This document shows positions 1-9,338 of a DNA stretch of 64,000 nucleotides, in pieces. The notes below the pieces were generated by a model. It saw only the letters and a program-made list of their open reading frames with translations, did not search any database and had not been told where the DNA came from. The DNA comes from Candidatus Aenigmatarchaeota archaeon (GTDB lineage Archaea; Aenigmatarchaeota; Aenigmatarchaeia; CG10238-14). Both the position numbers and the translations under genes were made by a program. The stretch lies in NCBI GenBank assembly GCA_018304545.1, contig JAGVVZ010000006.1, positions 1-64,000 of the forward strand, in the 5' to 3' direction. Position 1 is the first letter of the stretch, and each line of letters begins with the position of its first letter.

Positions 1-11
1 TTTAACGGTTC

Positions 12-53
12 GCAGGGTCGGCTTCGCCTAAAACGCCAAGCGTTTTCCCCTGC
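12..53. other. Potential three-way-junction structure
   Basis: GCAGGG (12-17) pairs with CCCTGC (48-53). This encloses a GGC-TTC-GCC hairpin (20-28) and a perfect 7-bp hairpin AAAACGC-CAA-GCGTTTT (30-46). All pairings were read directly. It could be the 3' end of a structured RNA that begins before the window, a terminator, or a transposon end. No family is recognised. Confidence 0.35.
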
Positions 54-287
54 TCTCCCAAATTTATTTTTCGAGGTCGGAATTTTGTGGGTTGCCTCAT
101 TTTTCGAGGCTCGGATTTTGGAGGAGAAAAAACTTCGTATATCCCTGACGTTAGGTGACATTTATTTTATAGCTCACTGAATAGCAACAATCATTGACTA
201 ATAAGAATGATAATTGATTTTGAATGGAAAATTAACTGCTTATCAGTAATAGTTAAAATAAAATGAAGAAATCAATATAAATTGAAT

Positions 288-317
288 TTGGCAAATACAT
301 TATACAGTTGGCAAATA
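288..317 (+). promoter_or_regulatory. Direct repeat TTGGCAAATA x2 ahead of nrdJ
   Basis: TTGGCAAATA occurs at 288-297 and 308-317, exactly 20 bp apart, which is about two helical turns. The copies lie between the candidate TATA boxes and the nrdJ start, where a repressor would block transcription or where they would sit in the leader. It does not resemble the bacterial NrdR box. A regulatory role is inference. Confidence 0.35.
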
Positions 318-356
318 TTGTTTTGCTGCTATTATTTGGCTTTCGGGGGTGTTTTT

Positions 357-3300
357 ATGGAAAGAGATTTTTCTAAATTGAAGAAGAGAGATGGAAGAAT
401 AGTTGACTTTGACAAGAAAAAAATAGCTGATGCTATATACAAATCAGTGAAGGCCACTGGCGGCAAAGATAAGAAACTCGTGAACAAACTTTCAGAAAGA
501 GTCATTGAGCTCATGAACTCAGAATTAAAGAATGAGGTGCCAACAGTTGAAGACGTCCAGGATTTTGTGGAGCGCGTTCTTATAGAGGAAGGACAAGCAA
601 AGGTGGCGAAAGCGTATATACTATATCGACAGAAGAGGGCTGAAGCGAGAGCTGAGAAGGCAAAACTTCTCGATAAAGAAGCGGTAGATGAGATAGACAA
701 GAGATTCGATTTGAATGCGTTGCGTGTTTTAAAATCCCGATATTTGAAAAAAAATGAATTGGGAAAGGCAATAGAATCTCCTAAAGAGCTGTTCTCAAGA
801 ATTGCGGTTCATGTAGGCTTAGCTGACGTAATGTACGACCAGCAGGTGTTCAATATCAACGGCAACGAAAAAACACATAAACAAGATGATTTTGACTGCA
901 TCAAAAATGAAAACAAATTCAGCATAGGCAAATACAAGCTGAATAGATATCACCTCGAAGCACTGAAAAGAGTATATGATCGTGCGAACAGAAATGGACA
1001 AATAAAAATAAGCTGGGATGAGTTGCTAGATCTTATCAAAAATAATAAACTTGATTCATATGAAAAGAGCATGGACGAATATTTTGATATAATGACAAAC
1101 AAAAGATTCATGCCCAATACTCCTGCTATTGCTAATTTCGGGAACAGATTAGGAATGGGGTCTGCCTGTTTTCATCCTAATCAATTAGTAATAACATTAG
1201 ATGGACCTAAAAATATAAGTGAAATTAATGTGGGAGATAAAGTTTTAACTCACAGAGGAAGATTTAGAAATGTTAAACAAATATTTATCAGAGAAACTAA
1301 TTCATTACTTTCTTTTCAGTGTAGGAAGTTGCCTAGAGCTGCCATGTTAGTAACAGAAGAGCATCCTATATTAACTTATAAAGATGGTGAAATGGGATGG
1401 TATCCGGCTTATATGATAAAAGAAAAGGATAAAGTAGCACTCTCATATCCAAATGAAACAAAAGATGTGGAAAAAATTAAAGTAAGCGGCATTGTAAAAG
1501 ATGTAACAATAGAAAATGACAAGTGTTATTATGAATATAAAGGCGGAAAATTTGATGCGTTTGTTCATACCACAAAATCTGTCAATGAGACTATTGAAGT
1601 TGATTATGATTTAATGAAACTATTTGGCTTTTATTTAGCAGAAGGCAATGTGTCTGAAAACGACTGCGTCAGATTTACACTATCTGTGGACGAGATGGAA
1701 TATTGTAATGAAATAATTTCTATAATGGAAAGAAAATTTGGTATTACTGCACGTATAGAAACAAATAGTAATCCTGAAAGAAAGTGGTTGTCACTACGTT
1801 TTCATTCTACTATATTAGCAAAATTTTTTGAAAACATATTTGGTACAGGCTATAATGAAAAAAAAATACCAAACTGGATCACATTGTTACCTGTAGAAAA
1901 ACAGAAGGGTCTAATGTCAGGCATGATAAGAGGGGATGGTACTATATTCAAAAACTGGAATAAAATGAATGCAAAGCTTGTTATGTCAAACACTAATTTA
2001 GTATATGCTTTTTGGCAAATGTGTATGCGTTGCGGTGTTTTTGCTTCACTCCGCAAGGAAAAGATACCTAAACTCGGAAACACAGAACCTTTTATTTGCA
2101 CATTAGGAGACTCAAAAGGACAGTTGCTGATGAACGAATTATTTAGAAAAAAAATACAAGAAGTTGTTAGTCTAAATAAAACCTTTATTATAAATGGATT
2201 TGTATTTACTGATGTTGAGAAAATTGAAAAAATAAACTATCAAGGACCTGTTTTTAATTTAGAAGTGGAAGAAGATCATTCTTATGTAGCTAATATGGTA
2301 TCAGTACATAATTGCTTCGTTTTAGATGTAGATGATTCCTTAGAAAGCATTATGGGAACGTTAGGAAAGGCTGCAATGATATTCCAAGCTGGTGGCGGGC
2401 TTGGTTATAATTTCTCTAGACTAAGACCGGAAGGTGATTATGTTGCATCAACATCTGGTCAAGCATCTGGCCCGTTAAGTTTTATGAGATTGTATGATAC
2501 AATGACTGAAGTAATAAAACAGGGCGGAATTAGAAGGGGGGCGAACATGGGCATAATGAACAGCAACCATCCTGATATTGAGAAATTTATTACTGCTAAA
2601 AAAGGCAATCAGGCGCTAAAAAATTTCAACATCTCTGTTTTAATCACATCTGACTTCTGGGAATATTATAAGAAGAACGAGCCTTATCCACTAATTAATC
2701 CTAGGAATAAACAGATAGTCAGAACTGTCAACCCTAAAATGCTTCTCGATTTGATTGTTTATCAGGCATGGGAATCAGCCGAGCCAGGCGTGATATTTTT
2801 TGACCATGTAAATAAATATAATCCTTTCTTCGAACATTTAGGACCTATCGTTACTACTAACCCATGCGGAGAAGTGCTTCTTTATGGTAATGAATCATGT
2901 AATCTAGGAAGCATAAATGTATGGGCGTTCGCTAAAGAAACGGAAGATGAAGAAATTGAATACGACTGGAATGGATTGGCAGAGACTGTTAGAACTTGCA
3001 CCAAATTCTTGGATAATGTAATTGATGTAAATAATTACCCACTCAAAGAGATTGAAGAGATGACATTAGCCACAAGAAAGATAGGTCTGGGTGTTATGGG
3101 TGTAGGTGATCTGCTTTTTGAACTAGGCATTCCATTTAACAGCGAAGAAGGAAGAAAGTTCATGGAAAAAATAATGCAATTTATAAATTACCATTCCAAG
3201 TTGCAGTCGATTGAACTGGCGAAGGAACGGGGCATACTACCTTATTTTGATAAAAGCTTCTATCCGCAGGGCCGTCTGCCTTTCAGTGGATTTGACAAAA

Positions 3301-4022
3301 AAGATGAATGGGATTTTGACTGGAATGAAGTGACAGAAAAAATCAAGAAGCATGGCATCAGAAATGGCTACACCACTATCATTGCCCCCACGGGCAGCAT
3401 ATCGATGATTGCCGGATGCAGCAGCGGCATGGAACCTGTGTACAGTTTAGTCTTTGAAAAGCACGTGGCTGTCGGCAGTTTTTATTATGTTAATCCTATA
3501 TTTGAAAAAATACTGAGAGAACATGATTTGTTTGACGAGGAGCTAATAGCAGAAATAAGTAAGATGAGAGGAAGCATCCAAAATATCAAATACGTGCCTG
3601 CTAAAGTGAAAAAAATATTTGTCACAGCAATGGATATGACGCCGGAAGATCATATTAGAGCCTTAGCCTCATTCCAGAAATGGATTGATTCATCTATATC
3701 CAAGACAAACAATTTCCCTGCTAACGCAACCGTCGACGACATGAAGAGTAGCTATCTACTTGCATACGAACTGGGTTGCAAAGACGTGACTGTATTCAGA
3801 GACACTTCAATCGCTCAGCAAGTATTAGTTGGTGGCAAGCAGACGTTAACGGATAAAAAAGGAAAAGACGTACAGCCTGTAGTACTAATGACGCCGCCTA
3901 TGGCTTCAGCCAATCCGTCAAATGTTAAAACAATAACAAGATGTCCAGAATGCAATACGCAAGTTAATCATGATGAGGGCTGTGTGCTGTGTCCGGGATG
4001 TGGCTGGGGATTATGCGCCTGA
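357..4022 (+). CDS. nrdJ: Adenosylcobalamin-dependent (class II) ribonucleoside reductase, intein-containing
   Basis: Reduces ribonucleotides to deoxyribonucleotides using a B12-derived radical. The track ORF starts at 282, but the ATG at 357 is preferred: it begins with an ATP-cone (KLKKRDGRIVDFDKKKI) and follows a GGGGGTG ribosome-binding-like stretch. Of 1221 residues, about 271-652 are an intein, leaving an extein of about 839 residues, normal for the family. The downstream extein shows NPCGEVLL and ESCNLGSINVW (active-site cysteines) and the class II signature PTGSISMIAGCSSGMEP. The C-terminus is a Cys4 ribbon (CPEC...CPGC) ending in GWGLCA, the likely redox-shuttle tail. No small radical-generating subunit gene is nearby, as expected for class II. 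The gene stands alone. Confidence 0.93.
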   Translation: MERDFSKLKKRDGRIVDFDKKKIADAIYKSVKATGGKDKKLVNKLSERVIELMNSELKNEVPTVEDVQDFVERVLIEEGQAKVAKAYILYRQKRAEARAEKAKLLDKEAVDEIDKRFDLNALRVLKSRYLKKNELGKAIESPKELFSRIAVHVGLADVMYDQQVFNINGNEKTHKQDDFDCIKNENKFSIGKYKLNRYHLEALKRVYDRANRNGQIKISWDELLDLIKNNKLDSYEKSMDEYFDIMTNKRFMPNTPAIANFGNRLGMGSACFHPNQLVITLDGPKNISEINVGDKVLTHRGRFRNVKQIFIRETNSLLSFQCRKLPRAAMLVTEEHPILTYKDGEMGWYPAYMIKEKDKVALSYPNETKDVEKIKVSGIVKDVTIENDKCYYEYKGGKFDAFVHTTKSVNETIEVDYDLMKLFGFYLAEGNVSENDCVRFTLSVDEMEYCNEIISIMERKFGITARIETNSNPERKWLSLRFHSTILAKFFENIFGTGYNEKKIPNWITLLPVEKQKGLMSGMIRGDGTIFKNWNKMNAKLVMSNTNLVYAFWQMCMRCGVFASLRKEKIPKLGNTEPFICTLGDSKGQLLMNELFRKKIQEVVSLNKTFIINGFVFTDVEKIEKINYQGPVFNLEVEEDHSYVANMVSVHNCFVLDVDDSLESIMGTLGKAAMIFQAGGGLGYNFSRLRPEGDYVASTSGQASGPLSFMRLYDTMTEVIKQGGIRRGANMGIMNSNHPDIEKFITAKKGNQALKNFNISVLITSDFWEYYKKNEPYPLINPRNKQIVRTVNPKMLLDLIVYQAWESAEPGVIFFDHVNKYNPFFEHLGPIVTTNPCGEVLLYGNESCNLGSINVWAFAKETEDEEIEYDWNGLAETVRTCTKFLDNVIDVNNYPLKEIEEMTLATRKIGLGVMGVGDLLFELGIPFNSEEGRKFMEKIMQFINYHSKLQSIELAKERGILPYFDKSFYPQGRLPFSGFDKKDEWDFDWNEVTEKIKKHGIRNGYTTIIAPTGSISMIAGCSSGMEPVYSLVFEKHVAVGSFYYVNPIFEKILREHDLFDEELIAEISKMRGSIQNIKYVPAKVKKIFVTAMDMTPEDHIRALASFQKWIDSSISKTNNFPANATVDDMKSSYLLAYELGCKDVTVFRDTSIAQQVLVGGKQTLTDKKGKDVQPVVLMTPPMASANPSNVKTITRCPECNTQVNHDEGCVLCPGCGWGLCA
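1167..2312 (+). mobile_element. Intein in NrdJ with LAGLIDADG homing endonuclease
   Basis: This in-frame insertion of 382 residues lies between extein ...GMGSA and CFVLDVDDS. It begins with Cys (CFHPNQLVITLDGPKNI) and ends in ...SVHN before a Cys +1 residue, the hallmarks of protein splicing. Block A (Cys1), the block F/G C-terminus VFNLEVEEDHSYVANMVSVHN (shortened here) and both endonuclease motifs (FGFYLAEGN and SGMIRGDG) are visible, so splicing and homing may both be intact. It closely resembles the SufB intein in this window in length and block sequences. Confidence 0.92.
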
Positions 4023-4039
4023 TTATATTATAAATGTCA

Positions 4040-4312
4040 TTACTTCCTTTTCGTTGATTTTCTGTTATTGCTGAATAATGAATAGATGTTTCTTATATAT
4101 GATGCTAATACACTGTTTACTGGTTCAAACCCGGGAATGTTTTCCGTATAAATATCAGGGAATTTTATACGAAATTCGCCTCTTTGTTGATTAATTCTTT
4201 CAAATGTCCCAATCAGATTACTAGGACTACTGAGATAGATGCAACCGCCAGAAACAAAAATAGCTATGTCATCGAATCTGGGCCGATAATAAACAGCAAA
4301 CGCTTGTGTCAT
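4040..4312 (-). CDS. Hypothetical protein, 90 aa
   Basis: I do not recognise this family. The product begins MTQAFAVYYRPRFDDIAIF, contains a GGCIYLSSPSN stretch and ends in a basic tail (NNRKSTKRK). It has no membrane segment or known motif. It is convergent with nrdJ, with only 17 bases between the stop codons. The mixed-complexity composition resembles the other small orphan proteins of this window and supports a real gene, but there is no homology evidence. Confidence 0.5.
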   Translation of the reverse strand: MTQAFAVYYRPRFDDIAIFVSGGCIYLSSPSNLIGTFERINQQRGEFRIKFPDIYTENIPGFEPVNSVLASYIRNIYSLFSNNRKSTKRK

Positions 4313-4403
4313 TTTTTATTAGAGCACGTTTACTTTTTTATCTCTTTCTATTGTTTTTATCGTAATACATCTATCAATTGCTTACTAGAAATAAAGAATA
4401 CAA

Positions 4404-4613
4404 TCAGTCATTGAAGCCGAAGCCAAACTTTTCTGTGTCCACATCTTTAATGTAATCCCCCTGCGGCTTGTATTCTCCTGGTTTTTTGTTGTTTCTATTT
4501 ACTCCTTCAACCGTTTTTTTCTCAAGCAATGATTCTATTCTTTTTATTCTTGCTCTTAATTCCTCTAAATCCATTTCCAATTTATCCAATCTTGCGAAAA
4601 TTTCTCCTTCCAT
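4404..4613 (-). CDS. Small coiled-coil hypothetical protein, 69 aa
   Basis: Residues about 5-35 form a strong heptad coiled coil (LDKLEMDLEELRARIKRIESLLEKK), followed by a charged tail ending KFGFGFND. The start is supported by an unusually good ribosome-binding sequence, AAGGAGGACA, upstream of the ATG on the minus strand, and by a TATATATA-type promoter further up. It is transcribed divergently from the orphan gene at 4712. Its function is unknown; an oligomerisation or adaptor role would be a guess. Confidence 0.65.
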   Translation of the reverse strand: MEGEIFARLDKLEMDLEELRARIKRIESLLEKKTVEGVNRNNKKPGEYKPQGDYIKDVDTEKFGFGFND

Positions 4614-4628
4614 AATAAAAATGTCCTC

Positions 4629-4705
4629 CTTAATAGTATATATAACTTATAGAAGCCAAAATGGAAAACTTTATATAATCTCTTATTCCTATAAAGTAGT
4701 AAATG
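4629..4705. promoter_or_regulatory. Divergent promoter pair; + side carries the shared orphan-gene element
   Basis: Minus-strand TTATATATAC (around 4638-4648) serves the coiled-coil gene. Plus-strand CTTTATATAAT (around 4669-4679) serves the 4712 gene. The plus side reads CTTTATATAATCTC, then CCTATAAAGTAGTAAAT before the ATG, which matches the element found before the genes at 5767, 22009 and 40176. Confidence 0.6.
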
Positions 4706-4711
4706 ATTATT

Positions 4712-4975
4712 ATGGCAGACTATGCTTTAGTTTTATACAGAATTGGCCCAGAAACAGCGTCTACTACGAAGTGGTATGTTGTAATGGCAGATCTTTCTGG
4801 AAGAGCGATTGTACCTGAAAAAGGTGTTTCTATTGCTAGATACGAGACTGATAGTCCTGATATTGTTAATACTATAAATAGATTGGTAGATGTTTACGTT
4901 GGAAGAGACCGGGGAGATAATGGATTACTAGAAGACATAGAAACTGAAACTGAATTGGAACCGGTTCAAGCTTAA
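4712..4975 (+). CDS. Orphan small protein, 87 aa (shared-promoter group)
   Basis: I do not recognise this protein. The track starts at 4703, but the ATG of MADYALVLYRIG at 4712 lies at the right distance from the TATA box. It looks like a compact mixed alpha/beta protein (KWYVVMADLSGRAIV, then DIVNTINRLVDVYV) with an acidic C-terminus rich in Glu. There is no signal or membrane segment, so it is probably cytosolic. Its promoter belongs to the shared element group described in the findings. The next gene starts 14 bases downstream and may be cotranscribed. Confidence 0.6.
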   Translation: MADYALVLYRIGPETASTTKWYVVMADLSGRAIVPEKGVSIARYETDSPDIVNTINRLVDVYVGRDRGDNGLLEDIETETELEPVQA

Positions 4976-4989
4976 ATTTGTTGATTGAT

Positions 4990-5232
4990 ATGGGTAGCAC
5001 AAAAAGAGCAATTCGAAAAGCTGAAGAGAATTTAGCAAAAGGATATAGGAGATCTGCTATGCACCACTTAACCCAGAGTGATAACCCTCTATTAAAATTT
5101 TACGCCAGAAATATAGGGAGATATGCTTCATGTACAACTCTTCTTTTATTGGGCACGTTGGGATGTGCAGGAACAGCATGTGCTACGATTTATGGACCAG
5201 AATTGATGCGTTATGCGCAATCACTGTTTTAA
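4990..5232 (+). CDS. Small membrane-anchored hypothetical protein, 80 aa
   Basis: The start ATG at 4990 (MGSTKRAIRKAEEN) is preferred over the TTG at 4978. A basic amphipathic N-terminal half is followed by one hydrophobic helix (CTTLLLLGTLGCAGTACATI) and a short tail. This suggests a tail-proximal single-span membrane protein with its N-terminus in the cytosol. No family is recognised. It lies just downstream of the 4712 gene in the same direction. Confidence 0.5.
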   Translation: MGSTKRAIRKAEENLAKGYRRSAMHHLTQSDNPLLKFYARNIGRYASCTTLLLLGTLGCAGTACATIYGPELMRYAQSLF

Positions 5233-5257
5233 TACATTATAATTCTTTTTAATTATT

Positions 5258-5536
5258 ATGGATCTTCTTAAAACTCAAAAAGAGATTTTCGATAATAAAG
5301 TTAAAAGAAAGTTCAATACTACGGATGTGGGCAAAGAAATTATTCTCATGACCGAAGAGCTTGGCGAACTTGCTAAAGCCTATAAACATGGAAATAAAGA
5401 TGAAATGATTGATGCTGTAGGCGATCTTATGGTTTATTGCTTAGGATTGTGCGAAATTCTGAAGATAAACAGCGAAGAGCTGTTACAAAAAATAGTTGAA
5501 AACAACAAAACTAGAAGTCATAAAGGAAATTTATAA
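5258..5536 (+). CDS. MazG-like nucleotide pyrophosphohydrolase domain protein, 92 aa
   Basis: The protein has the all-alpha NTP pyrophosphatase pattern: an EELGELAKAY helix carrying an E-x2-E metal-binding motif, and a second helix with DAVGDLMVYCLG, whose Asp completes the usual Mg site (ExxE...D). The 92-residue length is typical of single-domain MazG-like enzymes, which hydrolyse (d)NTPs to NMP and PPi for pool sanitation. The substrate cannot be told from sequence. It may be cotranscribed with the two small genes upstream (25-bp gap). Confidence 0.8.
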   Translation: MDLLKTQKEIFDNKVKRKFNTTDVGKEIILMTEELGELAKAYKHGNKDEMIDAVGDLMVYCLGLCEILKINSEELLQKIVENNKTRSHKGNL

Positions 5537-5545
5537 CCTTAACCA

Positions 5546-5767
5546 TTAATATAATCGGTGATCCACTCTCTCAACATAAACTCTATCACCATCTAATCCT
5601 GCTACTTCGAATGTGACTTCCATTGTTCCAGTATCCGTTCGAAAGGCATAAACGTGTCTTTCATTTAGTTGAGGTTTTCCGTCTAAACCAAGAAGTACGG
5701 CTAATCCTTTTCCTAAGCAAACTCTTGTTCCATCTCTATGATATAAGTCGAACATATTTCCTGTCAT
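5546..5767 (-). CDS. Orphan small protein, 73 aa (shared-promoter group)
   Basis: I do not recognise this protein. It is beta-rich (FDLYHRDGTRVCLGKG, then YAFRTDTGTMEVTFEVAG), with no membrane segment. It is convergent with the MazG-like gene, with 9 bp between stops. Its promoter on the minus strand is almost identical to those of the genes at 22009 and 40176, which argues strongly that this is a real, expressed gene. An alternative start at the second Met (MFDLYH) is possible. Confidence 0.6.
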   Translation of the reverse strand: MTGNMFDLYHRDGTRVCLGKGLAVLLGLDGKPQLNERHVYAFRTDTGTMEVTFEVAGLDGDRVYVERVDHRLY

Positions 5768-5780
5768 TTTTAATCACGTA

Positions 5781-5816
5781 TTACTACTATATAATGACTA
5801 ATATATAAACATTTCT
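5781..5816 (-). promoter_or_regulatory. Shared orphan-gene promoter element, copy 2
   Basis: On the minus strand this reads AGAAATGTTTATATATTAG followed by TCATTATATAGTAGTAA. The TATA box TTTATATA is about 45 bp from the ATG, and the GTAGTAA box falls near the expected transcription start. It matches the element ahead of the gene at 22009 at about 33 of 36 positions. Confidence 0.7.
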
Positions 5817-5925
5817 ATTATTCAGTGGTTAAACACTACTTATAAAGAGTAAAAATAGTGCCTCAGCAATTTCAATCTAACTATTCATAACAAGATGGGA
5901 TCACTTTCTTTTAAATTAAAAACAA

Positions 5926-5933
5926 TTTAAATA
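5926..5933 (+). promoter_or_regulatory. TATA box of the suf operon
   Basis: TTTAAATA lies about 46 bp before the sufC ATG and follows an A-rich BRE-like stretch. A GTGATATC sequence directly before the ATG may act as a weak ribosome-binding site. Confidence 0.45.
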
Positions 5934-5978
5934 CAGAAAACTCTTAATAATATAACAGTACTATAATTTTGTGATATC

Positions 5979-6758
5979 ATGTCAGAAAGTTTGGAAATTA
6001 AAGACCTACACGTAAAAGTGGAAGGAAAAGAAATTTTGAAAGGTCTCAACATAAAAATAAAACAAGGTGAAATCCATGCTATAATGGGACCTAACGGCAG
6101 CGGGAAGAGCACGTTGGCAAATACGCTTATGGGCCATCCTATCTATGATGTGGAAAGAGGTCAGATACTATTAAACAAAGAGGATGTTCTACAATACAAA
6201 GCAAATGAACGTGCAAAGAAAGGATTATTCTTAGCTTTCCAATATCCTACAGCCGTGCCGGGAGTGACAATGTTTAATTTCTTAAGAACCGCGTATAACG
6301 CAGTAAAGGTAAACGGCCATGCTAAAGATAAAAAACAAGAATTGACATCTGTACTGCAGTTCAGCAAACTACTTAATGAGAAACTGAAAATGCTTAAGAT
6401 GGACGAGTCTTTTGTAAAAAGATATGTAAACGATGGCTTTTCTGGAGGAGAAAAGAAAAGATCTGAAATACTCCAAATGGCTTTATTAGAGCCTAAGTTT
6501 GCTGTACTTGATGAAACTGATTCCGGTCTTGATGTGGATGCATTAAGGATTGTATCGGAAGGCATCAATAAGCTTTCAGGTCCAAATCTTGGCGTATTGA
6601 TAATCACCCATTATCAGAGAATATTAAGATACATCAAACCTGATCATGTGCATGTAATGATTGACGGAAAGATAGTTAAATCAGGCGGACATGATTTGGC
6701 AGAAAAACTGGAAGAAGAAGGATATGATTGGATTATAAAGGAGATAAAAAATGAATAA
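5979..6758 (+). CDS. sufC: Fe-S cluster assembly ATPase SufC
   Basis: ABC-type ATPase that drives the SufB-SufD scaffold during Fe-S cluster assembly in the cytosol. Visible motifs are Walker [10 protein letters not shown] (about residue 34), the family signature [11 protein letters not shown] (about 151), Walker [13 protein letters not shown] and H-loop IITHYQRIL. The length of 259 residues is typical. Its 3' end overlaps the sufB start by 8 bases, indicating translational coupling. It is the first gene of the suf cluster. Confidence 0.96.
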   Translation: MSESLEIKDLHVKVEGKEILKGLNIKIKQGEIHAIMGPNGSGKSTLANTLMGHPIYDVERGQILLNKEDVLQYKANERAKKGLFLAFQYPTAVPGVTMFNFLRTAYNAVKVNGHAKDKKQELTSVLQFSKLLNEKLKMLKMDESFVKRYVNDGFSGGEKKRSEILQMALLEPKFAVLDETDSGLDVDALRIVSEGINKLSGPNLGVLIITHYQRILRYIKPDHVHVMIDGKIVKSGGHDLAEKLEEEGYDWIIKEIKNE

Positions 6759-9318
6759 AAACCAGCAAGGAATCTTGCAAATAAATGCGGATTATGCAAC
6801 CAAATACGGATTTAACGTTCCTGAAAATTACGTGTTCAAATCAAGAAAAGGCTTAAGCAGGGAAATAGTAGAAAAAATCTCCGAAATGAAAAATGAGCCG
6901 AAATGGATGACAGATTTTCGTTTGCGTTCTCTTGATATATTCATGAAAAAATCTATGCCAAAATGGGGAGCGAACTTAGATACAATAAATTTTGATGATA
7001 TTTATTATTATTTGAAACCGACTGAAGAAAAAGCGAAAAGCTGGGAAGATTTACCAGAGGAAATTAAGAATACGTTTGACAGGCTGGGTATTCCTGAAGC
7101 AGAAAGAAAGTTTTTAGGAGGAGTTGGCGCTCAATATGAAAGCGAAAATTTATATCACAGCATCAGAGAAGATCTCGCTAAGAAAGGTGTTATATTTCTT
7201 GGCATGGACGATGGCTTAAAAGAATATCCAGAAATTGTAAAAAAATATTTCGGCACTATAGTGCCACCGGAAGATAACAAGTTTGCTGCCTTAAACAGTG
7301 CTGTTTGGTCCGGCGGATCATTCGTTCTTGTACCAAAAGGTGTTAAAGTTGACGTACCACTTCAAGCTTATTTTAGAATCAATGCTGCTAACATGGGACA
7401 ATTCGAAAGAACGTTGATAATAGCAGAAGAAAATAGCTTCGTGCATTACACCGAAGGATGTTTTACAAAAGGTACACCCATAAAGACAATATCTGGATTA
7501 AAAAATATAGAAGATATCAAAGAGGGGGATATAGTGCTCACTCACACGAATTCTTATAAAAAGGTTTACAAAATTCAAAAAAGAAAGCATGATGGAGTAA
7601 TGTGTACAATAAACTATTTTGGTGATACAAGACACGAGATAAAAATAACTGGAGATCATCCTATACTCTCTGTAAGAAGAACAAAAACAGAATACAAAAA
7701 TAATGAATGGGAAACAGAGTGGGTAGAATCAAAGAATTTAGAAAAAGGTGATTATGTTGCAATACCTATTGATAGAACGATTATATCGCAAGACGGAAGA
7801 TTTTTCTCAGTAAAACTGAGCAGAGGAAGGCATACACCAAAAGTAATTGAGTTTAAAATTGATACAGACAAAGACTTTTTCAGATTAGTAGGTTACTATA
7901 TGGCAGAAGGTTCTATAATTAAAGAAAATTATTTGACATTTACTTTTAATAAAAATGAAAAGGCGTTTATAGAAGATGTAAAAGAATTGTTGGAAAAATT
8001 CTTTGGAAAAGCACCTTTAGAAAATGAAGAATACAAAAATGGTATTTCTCTTGTACTTTGTAGCACATTAGCTGCGAGACTTTTCAAGCAGGAATTTGGC
8101 TCTGGAGCAAAAAACAAGTCATTGCCAAAATGGTTTATGCTAGAAGCGCCAGAAAAACAAGTAGAATTCATAAAAGCTTACTGGAGAGGAGACGGCAGCT
8201 TTATCAACAAGAAATATTCATGGGGCAAGAAAAGAATGTTCAGAATAAATACTATCTCAGAAGTTCTTGCAGAGCAAACAAGAGATTTATTGTTAAGGTT
8301 GAATATTTTTGCATCAATAAATGTTTGGAATAAAAAAGAACCTAGAAGCAATTCATTTGCGATATACATAGGCGGTTCTCATTTACATAATTTTGCAGAT
8401 ATTGTGTCTCATAACATAAATGGAAGTGCCAACAACGCTGGAAAGCTATTGCTGAAACAAGAATTGATGTCTTATACGCAGATAACTGATAAATATGCAT
8501 TTGTTCCAATCAAAGATATAAAAAGAGAAATTGTAAAAAATGTGGAAGTTTACAATTTTAGTGTTGAAGATGATGAATCATATATTGCGCATGGAATAGC
8601 AGTTCACAATTGTACAGCTCCCGTATATACAACTGACTCTCTGCATTCTGCAGTAGTTGAAATCATCGCCTTGCCGGGATCAAGAGTGAGATACACGACA
8701 ATACAAAACTGGTCTCCAAATGTTTATAATCTGGTTACTAAAAGAGCATATGCTTATGAAAATGCAACAGTTGAATGGGTTGACTGCAATATAGGATCAA
8801 AAATAACGTCTAAATATCCCAGCGTATTTCTTGTTGGCAAAGGAGCAAAAGGAGAAATATTATCTATAGCCTTTGCTGGTAAAGGTCAACATCAAGATGC
8901 CGGTGGTAAGGCAGTGCATTTAGCACCTAACACTCAATCTACGATTACTTCAAAATCAATCAGCAAGGATGGGGGAAGAACAACTTATAGAGGATTGCTG
9001 AAAGTTTACCCCGGATGCAAGAATGTTAAATCCAACGTTCGATGCGACGCCTTGATATTAGACGACAAATCTGCTTCAGACACAATCCCATATATGGAAA
9101 TTAATGAGAAAGATGTCAGTATAGGCCATGAAGCAAGCGTAGGTAAAATCAGTGATGAACAACTATTTTATCTCATGTCACGTGGCCTTAATGAAGCCGA
9201 AGCGATGGCAATGATTGTTCGTGGCTTTATCGAACCTATTTCAAAAGAATTGCCGATGGAATTTGCATTAGAATTGAATAGACTGATAGAGCTGGAGATG
9301 GAAGGATCTGTCGGTTAG
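6751..9318 (+). CDS. sufB: Fe-S cluster scaffold protein SufB, intein-containing
   Basis: Core scaffold subunit of the SufBCD complex. The ORF has 855 residues. Removing residues 237-620 (intein) leaves 471, the normal SufB size. The conserved SufB core is present downstream ([42 protein letters not shown] and the C-terminal [21 protein letters not shown]). The insertion precedes the Cys of CTAPVY, a known intein site in SufB proteins. It is translationally coupled to sufC. No product can be functional without splicing. Confidence 0.96.
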   Translation: MNKNQQGILQINADYATKYGFNVPENYVFKSRKGLSREIVEKISEMKNEPKWMTDFRLRSLDIFMKKSMPKWGANLDTINFDDIYYYLKPTEEKAKSWEDLPEEIKNTFDRLGIPEAERKFLGGVGAQYESENLYHSIREDLAKKGVIFLGMDDGLKEYPEIVKKYFGTIVPPEDNKFAALNSAVWSGGSFVLVPKGVKVDVPLQAYFRINAANMGQFERTLIIAEENSFVHYTEGCFTKGTPIKTISGLKNIEDIKEGDIVLTHTNSYKKVYKIQKRKHDGVMCTINYFGDTRHEIKITGDHPILSVRRTKTEYKNNEWETEWVESKNLEKGDYVAIPIDRTIISQDGRFFSVKLSRGRHTPKVIEFKIDTDKDFFRLVGYYMAEGSIIKENYLTFTFNKNEKAFIEDVKELLEKFFGKAPLENEEYKNGISLVLCSTLAARLFKQEFGSGAKNKSLPKWFMLEAPEKQVEFIKAYWRGDGSFINKKYSWGKKRMFRINTISEVLAEQTRDLLLRLNIFASINVWNKKEPRSNSFAIYIGGSHLHNFADIVSHNINGSANNAGKLLLKQELMSYTQITDKYAFVPIKDIKREIVKNVEVYNFSVEDDESYIAHGIAVHNCTAPVYTTDSLHSAVVEIIALPGSRVRYTTIQNWSPNVYNLVTKRAYAYENATVEWVDCNIGSKITSKYPSVFLVGKGAKGEILSIAFAGKGQHQDAGGKAVHLAPNTQSTITSKSISKDGGRTTYRGLLKVYPGCKNVKSNVRCDALILDDKSASDTIPYMEINEKDVSIGHEASVGKISDEQLFYLMSRGLNEAEAMAMIVRGFIEPISKELPMEFALELNRLIELEMEGSVG
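7459..8610 (+). mobile_element. Intein in SufB with LAGLIDADG homing endonuclease
   Basis: A 384-residue in-frame insertion between HYTEG and CTAPVY. It starts with Cys ([17 protein letters not shown]) and ends [10 protein letters not shown] before Cys +1. Endonuclease motifs VGYYMAEGS and KAYWRGDGS are present. The splicing-domain blocks, spacing and endonuclease blocks parallel the NrdJ intein closely, so the two are probably related copies; that relationship is inference from motif similarity. Confidence 0.93.
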
Positions 9319-9338
9319 TAACTGTAAATACTTAACTT

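Larger units (their letters stand above)
1..356. other. Intergenic region upstream of nrdJ
   Basis: No convincing ORF is visible. The first 60 bases are richer in G+C than the rest and can fold into a compact three-way junction (see separate entry). At about 65-120 there are two imperfect copies of a TTTTTCGAGG-TCGG-ATTTTG unit. The part from about 130 onward is AT-rich promoter and leader sequence for nrdJ, with two candidate TATA boxes near 253-262 and 274-283. Confidence 0.5.

Noticed and set aside
288-317. NrdR box before nrdJ
   Set aside because: The sequence lacks the NrdR palindromic consensus and is a direct repeat.
6161-6607. 148-aa minus-strand ORF
   Set aside because: Antisense shadow of sufC.
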